Origin: Chryseobacterium soldanellicola | GTDB taxonomy: Bacteria; Bacteroidota; Bacteroidia; Flavobacteriales; Weeksellaceae | Length of the DNA: 64,000 nt | Assembly: GCF_900100115.1 (NCBI RefSeq) | Contig: NZ_FNKL01000003.1 | Span: 868,001 to 932,000 of the forward strand | Direction of reading: 5' to 3' | In this document: one piece after another, positions 16,678 through 25,349 of the stretch | Position numbering within the stretch: the stretch's first letter is position 1 | How the letters are laid out: every line of letters starts with the position of its first letter | Position numbers and translations under genes: made by a program | Notes under the pieces: generated by a model | What the model saw: only the letters and a program-made list of their open reading frames with translations | Databases searched by the model: none | What the model was told of the DNA's origin: nothing

Positions 16678-19596
16678 TTACTTCTTAATGAATTTAGAAT
16701 TAAACGTTGCTTTTCCTTTATCATCGATTGTAATCATATACACCCCTTTAATTAAAGATGAAACATTGATTTTACCTCCGGAAACAGTTCCGTTTCCTAC
16801 TAACTGACCAGCTGCGCTATAAATCTTATAAGAAGCTTTGTCAGAAACTTTAGTAATATTTAAAACATCTGATGCAGGGTTTGGATACAATTGGATACCG
16901 TCTTGAGCACTACTAAGATCATTCGTACCCAAAACATCTGAAACAACTACATTATAATCTTCAAACTCACCATAGGTATTATAAGTACCACAAGGATTTG
17001 TAATACCAACCCCAGTTTGAGTTGCATATAACATACCTACACGCATTCTAAGACCTAAATCTGTAACGGCAGTTGCAGGAACCGTAAAGTTTGCGGTAGC
17101 AGGAGTTGATGATGCGGTAGTAACTGGTGATGTAAGAATTATTTCAGCATCTTCAAATGTTCCGTTTCTATTAAAGTCTATCCAGGCTGATATTGCTTCA
17201 GGATAAGGTCCTGTTCCGCTTAGCCATCCTTTTGTAACTGTTAATGTATAACCTGAACCTTTAATCAAATTGATTTGTAATGCTGAGTTTGCTACATAAC
17301 TGGTGTAAGTACTCGCAGATGATGAATTATTTATGTTCGCTAGTGTAACATTAGCGATATAGTCATCAGTTGCATTAGCAGAAGCAACAGCACAATAAGT
17401 AAGACCTAATGTTGTAAAATTCGTTGAAGCCGAGTAAGTGCCAGGAGTTCCTGAACAAACAGCTGCTACCTGTACCTCGTAAGCAGTAGCGGCAGTTAAC
17501 CCTGACAATGTTACAGTAGGTGATGTAGATGTTGTTTGTTGCCAAGTAGTATCTGTTAATTTTTTATAACGAATAATATAAGTAGCTCCAGAAATTGGTG
17601 CCCAGTTTACAGTAGCATCAGTTGCAGTAATACCTGTTACAGCTACTCCTGTTGGAGCAGTACCGTCACAAACCGCAAAAGTACTTATGCTAATAGATTT
17701 TACCGCATAAAATACGTTTCCGATTGCAGAAATTCTTAATTTGATTGTCTGATTGTTTAACGATGCAGGAAGCGTAATATTTTCTGATCCGTCATTTGCA
17801 GTTGAAGCAGAAACAACGGTCCAAGTTGTACCGTTATCTGTTGTATAATCAATTTTTACGTTAGCAACACTATAAGGTGCAGCCGTTGTTCCCGCAGCAT
17901 CCCAATCAATGATAGTGGGTACTGTGTGAGTTGCATACTGCGTGTTAATTTTAAAAGGTCCGTTGTTTCCCACAACAATTGTTTGCTCAGCATACTGAGT
18001 CTGCTGTTGATTGGCTGTAGGGTTGTTATCTCTTACTGTTACCGCAAATTTAGTTGTTCTTGGAACCATTGAAACAGATTCCCATGTATTTCCGCTATTA
18101 TTCAGCACACCATTCATCACAGATGAAAGCATTGGAAAATATCTTGTCGGGTTGGTAGTAGGAGTAAAAGATCTGAATGAAGCTCCGGTTGCAGTCGTTC
18201 CTAAATTATTTTTATTAATAATAACACTTGTATTATCTACTTCTTCCCAGGTATATGTCATCGGGTCATTTTCAGGATCTGTTGCAGAAGCCGTTAAAAC
18301 AAATGCCGTTCCTTTAGGAATATTATAAGTAGGTAAAGCCGTAATTACAGGTGGGTTATTTGTGATTGGCGTTTCTACATCACAAGTTGTACTTGTCAAA
18401 TTAGCCTGCACCTGTACAATATTAGCTGTATGGAAATAAGCATCAGAATGTGGCTGAACATCAGTATTCGGGCCCGTAATACCTGCATAACCCATAATTG
18501 TAGATCCAGAACCTGGCTCCATTTGTATGGTACCTCCTTCCAATCTAAATGAATGAGTATGTTCTGCTCCTATCTGATGTCCCATTTCATGCGACACAAA
18601 ATCAATATCAAAATAATCACCCTGTGGAGCTCCCGTTTGAGTAAATCCGGAACCTTTACCTTCAGGCTCTGCTGTAGTCGGATTGGTACATATACAGCCA
18701 ATACATCCGGCATTTCCGTCGTTTCCGGCAGCATTAAATAAGTGCCCGATATCATAATTGGCATCACCAACATTTGTTGTAAGGTTCTGTTGTAATTCTA
18801 GATTTAAATTTCCGGAATACGGATCAGTCGCCGCATTGGTATAAATGATTCCCGGAAAATTTTGAATATTTAAATGTAATGCAAAATCTTTTTCATAAAC
18901 ACCATTCACCCTGGTCATTGTAGCATTCATTGCGGCTAAAGCTCCGGCAACTGTTCCTCCGTGAAAAGCAGTATACTCGCCTGTTACAGACAACGCGAGC
19001 CGCATGGTTCTGTATTTTTTGTCAGAGGACTTTGCAAAATTTGTCGGTTGATTCACAAATGATTTTCCATTCTCATAAAGCTTTTTAATTTCTGCTTTAG
19101 ATAATGCGTTTTCTTTTGTTGAGCACACAAATCCTTCTTTGCGGTTATTTGTTCTTGGGTGAACTCCATAAACAGTTTTATCTGCATTCTGAGGTTCTAT
19201 AAATTCATAGCTTCCATCTTTAATAATCATTGACTGAAAATCATTCGGAGCAACAGAAAATCTAAGGTATTTCGTAGGGTCGTCAATCCCGACTCCTACA
19301 TACGAGCCCAATTGATACTGATCCGCCAGTTCTTTCACAACAACCGGAAAGCTATAAACTGCGAATTTTTCTATTTTACCATTTAATGTAGGTAAAGAAA
19401 TTTCTACAGATTTAGAATTAGGCCCGGTTTCCTGAGCATTTTTAAGCTGTTCCCTGATTTTATTAAGATCCAGCTTATAATATCCTCGAACCTGCGTAAA
19501 TTCCTCGGTCGATTTTCTCTGAAATGTAGCCGGTGTCCATTGTGCAAAAGCCGAGACCCCAAAACTACATAAAAAGACAGTAATAATTTTTTTCAT
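16678..19596 (-). CDS. T9SS-secreted reprolysin-like metalloprotease (third paralogue)
   Basis: 972 residues when started at MKKIITVFLCSFGVSAFAQ (ATG 19594-19596), which gives a clean signal peptide; an 18-residue longer reading begins MLCCFVV and is unlikely. Catalytic HEMGHQIGAEH starts at residue 336, with STIMGYAG further on. An Ig-like region, one FN3, one GEVEDY-type module with IDFNRNG that ends YGEFEDYNV (a degenerate GEVEDY), and a T9SS type A sorting domain follow. The protein is a mosaic: the Ig-like region resembles the giant paralogue (EEVDN...INKNNLGTTATG), while the FN3 and sorting domains resemble the second paralogue (RYKKLTDTTWQQTTSTSP). The catalytic domain is the most divergent of the three. 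Confidence 0.92.
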   Translation of the reverse strand: MKKIITVFLCSFGVSAFAQWTPATFQRKSTEEFTQVRGYYKLDLNKIREQLKNAQETGPNSKSVEISLPTLNGKIEKFAVYSFPVVVKELADQYQLGSYVGVGIDDPTKYLRFSVAPNDFQSMIIKDGSYEFIEPQNADKTVYGVHPRTNNRKEGFVCSTKENALSKAEIKKLYENGKSFVNQPTNFAKSSDKKYRTMRLALSVTGEYTAFHGGTVAGALAAMNATMTRVNGVYEKDFALHLNIQNFPGIIYTNAATDPYSGNLNLELQQNLTTNVGDANYDIGHLFNAAGNDGNAGCIGCICTNPTTAEPEGKGSGFTQTGAPQGDYFDIDFVSHEMGHQIGAEHTHSFRLEGGTIQMEPGSGSTIMGYAGITGPNTDVQPHSDAYFHTANIVQVQANLTSTTCDVETPITNNPPVITALPTYNIPKGTAFVLTASATDPENDPMTYTWEEVDNTSVIINKNNLGTTATGASFRSFTPTTNPTRYFPMLSSVMNGVLNNSGNTWESVSMVPRTTKFAVTVRDNNPTANQQQTQYAEQTIVVGNNGPFKINTQYATHTVPTIIDWDAAGTTAAPYSVANVKIDYTTDNGTTWTVVSASTANDGSENITLPASLNNQTIKLRISAIGNVFYAVKSISISTFAVCDGTAPTGVAVTGITATDATVNWAPISGATYIIRYKKLTDTTWQQTTSTSPTVTLSGLTAATAYEVQVAAVCSGTPGTYSASTNFTTLGLTYCAVASANATDDYIANVTLANINNSSSASTYTSYVANSALQINLIKGSGYTLTVTKGWLSGTGPYPEAISAWIDFNRNGTFEDAEIILTSPVTTASSTPATANFTVPATAVTDLGLRMRVGMLYATQTGVGITNPCGTYNTYGEFEDYNVVVSDVLGTNDLSSAQDGIQLYPNPASDVLNITKVSDKASYKIYSAAGQLVGNGTVSGGKINVSSLIKGVYMITIDDKGKATFNSKFIKK

Positions 19597-19914
19597 AAAT
19601 ATCATCTTTTTTAATTTCATAAAAGTAGATACTACGAAACAGCAAAGCAACAGCGCACTAAGGATAGGCTAATAAAATCCGCCACAAAAATGATAAACAT
19701 TAATAAAATATAGACTCTTTGAACCGTAAAAAAATCCCATAAAAGAGAGTAATTTAAAATATATTTCTTCTTTATCGATTTAGCATTAAAAAATTAAACT
19801 TCATCAAACTCTTTAAGTATAAAAAAAACTCCTTACAATAAGGAGCTATATATTTAAAAAATTAACATTCGGAATGTTTAAATCGTTTAACTTTGAATAA
19901 AACAACAACAAAAA
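19597..19914. other. Spacer upstream of the third protease gene
   Basis: 318 nt, AT-rich, no gene seen. It contains the terminator of the DUF6048 gene (19829-19845). I find no TAnnTTTG element close to the protease start. Confidence 0.55.
19829..19845 (-). terminator. Terminator after the DUF6048 gene
   Basis: CTCCTTA - CAA - TAAGGAG, followed by T8 on the minus strand. Confidence 0.8.
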
Positions 19915-20586
19915 CTAAAATTTATATGCAATATTCCAGGCAAAGCCCATTGCAAATTTTGAAGAGCTTCTTCCAAAACCCGGAACAATCATAGGCTGGA
20001 TATTTTCCTGTTTTGTTGTGTAAATAAGATATTTAGGCTGAAGATTTACATCAATGTAAAAATTTGACTCAAATAACTGAACCCTTCCCCCAATTGCTCC
20101 TTCCAGCCAAAAACTAGACTGCGAGGACGACGGATAAGCAACAGAAGCATTGCTGCCTCCGAATCCACGAACCGGAATTGCCATATATTCCTGGGTGTAA
20201 AATGACCCCGCAACTTTTCCTCCGGCATAAAAACCGTTGAAATCGTTTTCACGGTCTTTAGCAAGCATATAAATAGCTCCCAGCTTCAGAAAAGGGCCAC
20301 TGGCTTTGGCGTCATAGCTGTTTTTCTGATAAATATTTTTCTCAACTCCTGCTTCTATTATTCCGTGAATATCACCTTTAATCCTGGAAGAAATAAATCC
20401 CTGATACAGTTTGCGGTCTCCAAAAAACGAAGCTCCTGCATTTAGAACGTCAACACCGACCATGAAATTAGGCTCGTACTTCCATTTTTCTTTTTTTACT
20501 TCCTTTTCTGCAGTTTTTTTCTCCTGAGCAAAGCTCAACATACTTAAAACACTAAAAAAGAAGATAAAGATTAGTCTTGTCTTCAT
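19915..20586 (-). CDS. DUF6048-family outer-membrane-like protein
   Basis: 223 residues with a signal peptide (ends MLSFAQ), a charged linker (EKKTAEKEVKKEK) and then a run of amphipathic beta strands (NFMVGVDVLNAGASFFG, FWLEGAIGGRVQLFE, FAMGFAWNIAYKF) ending in aromatic Phe. This is the pattern of a small outer-membrane beta barrel. I recognise the family as DUF6048, found next to DUF6452 and rlmD in Flavobacteriia; function unknown. Its start overlaps the DUF6452 gene by 35 nt, so the two are translated from one message. Confidence 0.8.
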   Translation of the reverse strand: MKTRLIFIFFFSVLSMLSFAQEKKTAEKEVKKEKWKYEPNFMVGVDVLNAGASFFGDRKLYQGFISSRIKGDIHGIIEAGVEKNIYQKNSYDAKASGPFLKLGAIYMLAKDRENDFNGFYAGGKVAGSFYTQEYMAIPVRGFGGSNASVAYPSSSQSSFWLEGAIGGRVQLFESNFYIDVNLQPKYLIYTTKQENIQPMIVPGFGRSSSKFAMGFAWNIAYKF

Positions 20587-21028
20587 TCTCTATTTGATTT
20601 TGACCTGCTTCCAGCTGTAAAACAGGGTTATTTGTTACCAATACTGAATTTAAATTTTGATACGTCTTTTTAATTCCGCATCCGGGAGAAACGTAAGTTG
20701 CTGTTGTGCTATAATTTACTCTTACCTGCGAAAGATTTCCGTTAATTCTGGTTTTAAAATACAGATCCGTATAGGGAGAATCGTCCACACGCAAGGGCAC
20801 AATAACAGAATCTACCTGTATTTTTTTGCCGAGATCTACCTTTCCGGAACCATAATCTGCGTAGACATATAAAGTATCGACCTTTTTAAGCTTCTGAGTA
20901 TCAAAGGTTTTAAATCTGATCTTCATTCTGGGTGTCCCTTCGCCGCTTTCACAGATATCATCATCGCTTCCACAAGAGCAAAGCATTCCTAAAAAGCCGA
21001 TGAATAAGAGAAATTTAAAATATTTCAT
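20552..21028 (-). CDS. DUF6452-family lipoprotein
   Basis: 158 residues from MKYFKFLLFIGFLGMLCSCG (a second ATG two codons upstream at 21034 is also possible). Lipobox LCSC, with the lipidated cysteine followed by GSDDD, an Asp-rich stretch like the Flavobacteriia surface-export signal, so it may reach the cell surface. The rest is probably beta-rich; function unknown. Its N-terminal codons lie inside the first copy of an exact 213-bp tandem duplication, and a second truncated copy of the same N-terminus lies upstream at 21164-21247. Overlaps the DUF6048 gene. Confidence 0.8.
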   Translation of the reverse strand: MKYFKFLLFIGFLGMLCSCGSDDDICESGEGTPRMKIRFKTFDTQKLKKVDTLYVYADYGSGKVDLGKKIQVDSVIVPLRVDDSPYTDLYFKTRINGNLSQVRVNYSTTATYVSPGCGIKKTYQNLNSVLVTNNPVLQLEAGQNQIENEDKTNLYLLF

Positions 21029-21167
21029 CTGCATATTTTTGTTTTTTATTTTGGTCAGATGGATTTAGATTTATGATTCAAATTTAAATAAATTATTTTT
21101 TAACCAGTAACGCGATATTTTCCACGTGATGTGTCTGCGGGAACATATCTACCGGTAAAATTTTCAC
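20955..21167. repeat. 213-bp tandem duplication, copy 1
   Basis: Identical to 21168-21380 at every position I compared. Contains the real 5' end of the DUF6452 gene, its upstream region, and an orphan copy of the 3' end of rlmD (21093-21167). Confidence 0.9.
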
Positions 21168-21247
21168 ATATCATCATCGCTTCCACAAGAGCAAAGCATT
21201 CCTAAAAAGCCGATGAATAAGAGAAATTTAAAATATTTCATCTGCAT
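21164..21247 (-). pseudogene. Truncated duplicate of the DUF6452 gene start
   Basis: The duplication leaves a second copy of the DUF6452 start here. It reads MQMKYFKFLLFIGFLGMLCS, then CGSDDDM, then TGA: 27 codons, ending right after the repeat junction at 21167/21168. It still encodes a signal peptide and lipobox, so a tiny lipopeptide is conceivable, but it is most simply a by-product. Confidence 0.7.
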
Positions 21248-21380
21248 ATTTTTGTTTTTTATTTTGGTCAGATGGATTTAGATTTATGATTCAAATTTAA
21301 ATAAATTATTTTTTAACCAGTAACGCGATATTTTCCACGTGATGTGTCTGCGGGAACATATCTACCGGTAAAATTTTCAC
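21168..21380. repeat. 213-bp tandem duplication, copy 2
   Basis: Second unit, directly abutting the first. Contains the real rlmD C-terminus (21306-21380) and the truncated DUF6452 start. Confidence 0.9.
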
Positions 21381-22712
21381 TAATGTATAATGATCCTTCA
21401 TTAACGCCAGATCTCTTGCCTGGGTTGCAGAATTACAGCTTACATACACCACTTTTTCGGGAGCAAGCTTCAGAATCTGCTCTACAACCTTCTGGTGCAT
21501 TCCATCTCTTGGCGGATCGGTAATTAAAACGTCTGCTTTCGGATGATTTTCTAAAAATTCATCATTAAAGACATTTTTCATATCCCCGCAATAGAATGTC
21601 GTATTGGTAAGTCCGTTTAACTCAGCATGTTCTATAGCTGCATTGATGGCTTCCTGTACAGATTCTATCCCGATAACGTGTTTTGCATTTCTGGCAACAT
21701 ATTGGGCAATCGTGCCGGTTCCTGTATATAAATCGTAAACTATTTCATCCCCTTTTAAATCAGCAAATTCAAGCGTTTTTCTGTACAATTCCAACGCTTG
21801 CTTATAATTGGTCTGGAAAAATGATTTGGGACCGATTTTAAATTTCAAACCATCCATTTCTTCCATTAAAAAGCCTTCTCCGAAATAAACAGTAACGTCT
21901 AAATCATAGATGGAATCATTGGGTTTGGGATTAATCGCATAAACCAGTGTTTTAATTTGCGGGAAATTCTCCAGCAAATAATTGAAAAGCTTTTCTCTGT
22001 TTTCTTTTTCCTCCCTGTATAATTGGAAAAGAACCATCCATTCCCCTTTGGAATTCTGTCTCATCATTAAAGTTCTCAAAAAACCTTCCTGATTTCTGAC
22101 ATCGAAAAAGTCTAAGCCATTTTCTACTCCGAAGTTCTTCACAGCCAAACGAATAGCATTCGACGGATCTTCTTGCAAGAAGCATTCTTTAAGATCTAAA
22201 ATCTTGCTCCACATTCCCGGAATATGGAAACCAAGCGCATCTTTGCTGCCGAAATTTTCTTCAGAGCTGATCTCATATTGCGTCAGCCAACGAGCATTGG
22301 AAAAAGAGAATTCCATTTTATTTCTGTAGAAATACTGCTCTTCTGAACCCAAAATCGGAACGGTCTCAAAATCATCAATTCCACCGATTCTTTTAATATT
22401 ATTATACACTTCTTCCTGCTTAAAATCAAGCTGCTTTTCATAGCTCATATTCTGCCATTTGCAACCACCGCAAACCCCAAAATGAATGCATCTGGGCTCT
22501 ACTCTGAAAGGTGATTTTACCAACACTTCTGCAGCCTCTCCTTCATAATATTTAGACTTTGCTTTCTTCACTCTGACATTCACAACATCTCCGGGAATTG
22601 CTCCTGAAACGAGCACCGTTTTTCCTTCTTCAGTTTTGCCGATTGCCACGCCCTTTGCTCCTGCATTTACAAGCCTGATATTTTCAAGAATGAGATTCTT
22701 CTTCTTTTTCAT
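21306..22712 (-). CDS. rlmD: 23S rRNA (uracil-C5)-methyltransferase RlmD
   Basis: SAM-dependent methylation of a uracil in 23S rRNA (position 1939 in E. coli). 468 residues from MKKKKNLILENI; a reading 10 residues longer (MYHIENRKLR) falls in a repeat-like leader. N-terminal TRAM domain (to about residue 60). Iron-sulfur cysteines lie in CIHFGVCGGCKWQ plus the later LKECFLQ. SAM site YDLYTGTGTIAQYVAR, ITDPPRDGMH, and catalytic cysteine in VYVSCNSATQARD. The family also contains RlmCD-type enzymes; the Cys4 cluster favours RlmD. Its last 25 codons lie in the tandem duplication. Confidence 0.92.
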   Translation of the reverse strand: MKKKKNLILENIRLVNAGAKGVAIGKTEEGKTVLVSGAIPGDVVNVRVKKAKSKYYEGEAAEVLVKSPFRVEPRCIHFGVCGGCKWQNMSYEKQLDFKQEEVYNNIKRIGGIDDFETVPILGSEEQYFYRNKMEFSFSNARWLTQYEISSEENFGSKDALGFHIPGMWSKILDLKECFLQEDPSNAIRLAVKNFGVENGLDFFDVRNQEGFLRTLMMRQNSKGEWMVLFQLYREEKENREKLFNYLLENFPQIKTLVYAINPKPNDSIYDLDVTVYFGEGFLMEEMDGLKFKIGPKSFFQTNYKQALELYRKTLEFADLKGDEIVYDLYTGTGTIAQYVARNAKHVIGIESVQEAINAAIEHAELNGLTNTTFYCGDMKNVFNDEFLENHPKADVLITDPPRDGMHQKVVEQILKLAPEKVVYVSCNSATQARDLALMKDHYTLVKILPVDMFPQTHHVENIALLVKK

Positions 22713-22828
22713 TCGTAACTTTCTATTTTCTATATGATACAATGGAATCTTCCTGATTGTATCTGTAATTTTCTATTTCTAATGTTTGAAACCTTACGAT
22801 TTCATTTTGCAAAAATACAATAAAAAAA

Positions 22829-22848
22829 ACCTTATCCGAAGACAAGGT
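22829..22848 (-). terminator. Terminator after the thioredoxin-like lipoprotein gene
   Basis: ACCTTaTC - CGAA - GAcAAGGT followed by T8 on the minus strand. Confidence 0.75.
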
Positions 22849-22868
22849 TTTTTATCCTGTGTAAATTA

Positions 22869-24422
22869 TTATTTTGTCTGAGCCGGTTGAGGATTTGCCG
22901 CAGCTGGCGGTGGTGCCTGTTGCATAGACGGATCCATTTGCAGACCAGCTTGTGGCTGTAACTGTGCATTAGGATTTACTTTTGGAGCAGAAAGCCCTGT
23001 AAGTTTGTCTAAGATTGTTACCAATTCAGGCTCACCAAGATTCACGAAAGATCGGCTTGCGATTTTTCCATCTTTGTCGATGATTACGAAACATGGTAAT
23101 TTAAATCCGTACACTCCGTATTTTTTAGCAATATCAGAGCTTAAGCCTCCTTCACCGTAAACATTTGTTGCCTGGATTCCTTTTAATAAAGAATTGCTGG
23201 TTTTGATAAACTGTTCTTTAGTATCGTCAACATTCACGAAAACAAAGTTCATTTTTGATTTATAAAAATTAGCAACTTCTTTTAATACAGGAACAGAAGC
23301 TTCAGAGATGTAAGGATTCCATGATGCGTAGAAAAACAACATATAGGGTTTGCCTTTATTTTCAGAAAGCTTGTAAGCTTTACCGTCTTGTTTGATTAAA
23401 GATGCATCAGGAGCGGCTTCACCGATTTTAATTCCGTTTACAGCAATCTGAATTTTCTCAAGATCACTTTTAATGGTTGCATCTTTGATATCTTCGTCAA
23501 TGATTTTTTTGATTTTATCAGAAACTTTTGCATCCATTCCCGGATGAATATCAGATTGAGCCATCACAAAAGCTAAAAGATAATCTTTGGTTGTCTGAGA
23601 CAGATCTTTTTTATTATCCTTTAAATATTGGGTAAATAATTCAGAAGTTGTTACATCAGTTTTTCCTTTGCTTTTTCCTTCTGCATATTTTTGGAAATCA
23701 GGAGACATTTTTGATAAAATATAGCTTCTGTATGCAGGGTTTTCTTTTACCATTTCGTCTTTATTTTCCTGCAGCTTGTTTTCAAAATCAGTGAAAACTT
23801 TAGAAGTTTTGAAAGACGGGTTACCGGACATTTGCCCCTTCATCATTTCATATTGGCTCATTACAGAAAGAATTGTACTTGCGATATCGTTTTTCTTCCA
23901 TTTTACAACTTCATTATCCGGGCTGAATTTTTTCACATTTTCTTCAATGTTTTTCTCAACATCCTTTTGCACTTTCTCCATTCCCTGAACGAAAGTTTTT
24001 TCATCCTTCGTCATCAGCTCTCTCATGTTTACGGTCTGAGCATAATTTGTAAGATATTTTTGAGTTGCCAGGAAGAAATCATTATTCTTTTTCGCATCAC
24101 CGGTAATCACGTATTCGTTCGGGAACGTCATTGAATTACCTGAAATATTAAGAGTCTGACCTCCTTTTAAATACACTAAATTTTGTTTTCCTCCATAAGA
24201 AATCACGTACATCCCGTTTTTAGGTGCCTCGAAACTTCCTGAAAAACTTCCGTCGTTGTTTACCCCAATGTTTGTCAGTGGTAATGTAGCAACACCTGAA
24301 GCTTCGATGAATTCTATTCTTTCTAGCGGAGATCCTCCTGTAACTTTTCCTTTTACTTCAACTTTTTTAGAGCAAGACATCGCAAAAACCGCGATGATAA
24401 ACAATAAAAGATATTTTTTCAT
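22869..24422 (-). CDS. TlpA-like thioredoxin-fold lipoprotein lacking the CxxC motif
   Basis: 517 residues. Lipobox FAMSC with the lipidated cysteine at residue 17. The N-terminal ~110 residues (VKGKVTGGSPLERIEF, YLKGGQTLNISG) look like the DUF4369-type domain that precedes TlpA domains in Bacteroidota; a helical middle follows. From about residue 335 there is a thioredoxin-like fold (GEAAPDASLIKQDGKAYKLS, KPYMLFFYASWN, LPCFVIIDKDGKI with the cis-Pro). At the redox site, around residue 366, the sequence is WNPYIS instead of WCxxC, so it cannot be a standard disulfide reductase. The C-terminus is a Pro/Gln/Ala-rich tail. Own promoter and terminator. It may act as a binding or scaffold protein; this is inference. 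Confidence 0.85.
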   Translation of the reverse strand: MKKYLLLFIIAVFAMSCSKKVEVKGKVTGGSPLERIEFIEASGVATLPLTNIGVNNDGSFSGSFEAPKNGMYVISYGGKQNLVYLKGGQTLNISGNSMTFPNEYVITGDAKKNNDFFLATQKYLTNYAQTVNMRELMTKDEKTFVQGMEKVQKDVEKNIEENVKKFSPDNEVVKWKKNDIASTILSVMSQYEMMKGQMSGNPSFKTSKVFTDFENKLQENKDEMVKENPAYRSYILSKMSPDFQKYAEGKSKGKTDVTTSELFTQYLKDNKKDLSQTTKDYLLAFVMAQSDIHPGMDAKVSDKIKKIIDEDIKDATIKSDLEKIQIAVNGIKIGEAAPDASLIKQDGKAYKLSENKGKPYMLFFYASWNPYISEASVPVLKEVANFYKSKMNFVFVNVDDTKEQFIKTSNSLLKGIQATNVYGEGGLSSDIAKKYGVYGFKLPCFVIIDKDGKIASRSFVNLGEPELVTILDKLTGLSAPKVNPNAQLQPQAGLQMDPSMQQAPPPAAANPQPAQTK

Positions 24423-24441
24423 TTTGAATTTTATAATTACG

Positions 24442-24473
24442 CAAAAATAAGTTTTTCAATATACTAAATGCAA
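24442..24473 (-). promoter_or_regulatory. Promoter of the thioredoxin-like lipoprotein gene
   Basis: Minus strand: TTG at 24473-24471, 21-nt spacer, TATTTTTG at 24449-24442, ATG at 24422. Confidence 0.65.
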
Positions 24474-24507
24474 CTAAATCGCACTTTTATGAAAGATTTA
24501 ACTAAAA

Positions 24508-24535
24508 AAAATCGCCATCTATAAAGAAGACGATT
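24508..24535 (-). terminator. Terminator of the sdhCAB operon
   Basis: AAATCG / CGATTT stem extended by CTTC-type pairs after one mismatch, loop ATAA, followed by a T run on the minus strand. It lies 23 nt past the sdhB stop. Confidence 0.7.
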
Positions 24536-24557
24536 TTTTGTGGTATCTGTATTAATT

Positions 24558-25325
24558 TTATCCTCTGTCAGCAAGAGCTGCCATGTATTCTCTGTTCATT
24601 CTGGCGATGTTTTCAAGAGAAATTCCTTTTGGGCATTCTACTTCACAAGCGCCTGTGTTTGAACAGTTTCCGAATCCTTCTTCGTCCATTGCCTTTACCA
24701 TATTAAGAACTCTACGTTTTGCCTCTACTCTACCTTGAGGAAGTAATGCAAACTGAGAAACTTTAGCTCCGACAAATAACATTGCAGATCCGTTTTTACA
24801 AGTAGCCACACAAGCTCCACATCCGATACAGGCCGCAGCATCCATCGCTTTGTCTGCATCTTCTTTAGGAACTGGTATTGCATTGGCATCCAAGGTATTA
24901 CCTGAAGTGTTCACCGAAATGAAACCACCTGCAGCCATCACTCTGTCGAATGCGCTTCTGTCTACCATTAAATCTTTAATAACAGGGAAAGCAGCACTTC
25001 TCCACGGTTCTATAACGATGGTTTCACCGTCTTTGAACATTCTCATGTGAAGCTGGCAAGTCGTGATACCCGTATCAGGACCGTGCGCTCTACCATTGAT
25101 GTATAGAGAACACATCCCGCAGATTCCTTCACGACAGTCATGATCGAAAGCGATAGGCTCTTTTCCGTCATTGATTAAGTTTTCATTCAGAATGTCTAAC
25201 ATTTCTAAGAATGAAGAATCTGTAGAAACATCTGATATTTTATAGGTCTCAAACTGACCTTTAGTTTTGCTATTTTTTTGTCTCCAAATTTTCAGGGTAA
25301 GATGAAGGCCTTTTTTTGCACTCAT
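24558..25325 (-). CDS. sdhB: Succinate dehydrogenase iron-sulfur subunit
   Basis: Electron-transfer subunit of complex II (succinate:menaquinone oxidoreductase), on the inner face of the cytoplasmic membrane. 255 residues. [2Fe-2S] cysteines in [12 protein letters not shown] with the fourth in GITTCQLH. [4Fe-4S]/[3Fe-4S] cysteines in [14 protein letters not shown] and [15 protein letters not shown]. The extra ~20 N-terminal residues and overall length fit the Bacteroidota/epsilonproteobacterial B-type enzyme. Third gene of sdhC-sdhA-sdhB. Confidence 0.96.
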   Translation of the reverse strand: MSAKKGLHLTLKIWRQKNSKTKGQFETYKISDVSTDSSFLEMLDILNENLINDGKEPIAFDHDCREGICGMCSLYINGRAHGPDTGITTCQLHMRMFKDGETIVIEPWRSAAFPVIKDLMVDRSAFDRVMAAGGFISVNTSGNTLDANAIPVPKEDADKAMDAAACIGCGACVATCKNGSAMLFVGAKVSQFALLPQGRVEAKRRVLNMVKAMDEEGFGNCSNTGACEVECPKGISLENIARMNREYMAALADRG

Positions 25326-25349
25326 AATTATTTATTTATAGGTTGGAGA

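Noticed and set aside
16678..19650. An 18-residue longer start for the third protease
   Set aside because: It would place a Cys-rich, non-signal sequence before a perfect signal peptide; the two paralogues start at the equivalent MKK.
22716..22783. An operator or riboswitch upstream of rlmD
   Set aside because: The GATACAAT/ATTGTATC pair is short, embedded in simple repeats and matches no aptamer I know.
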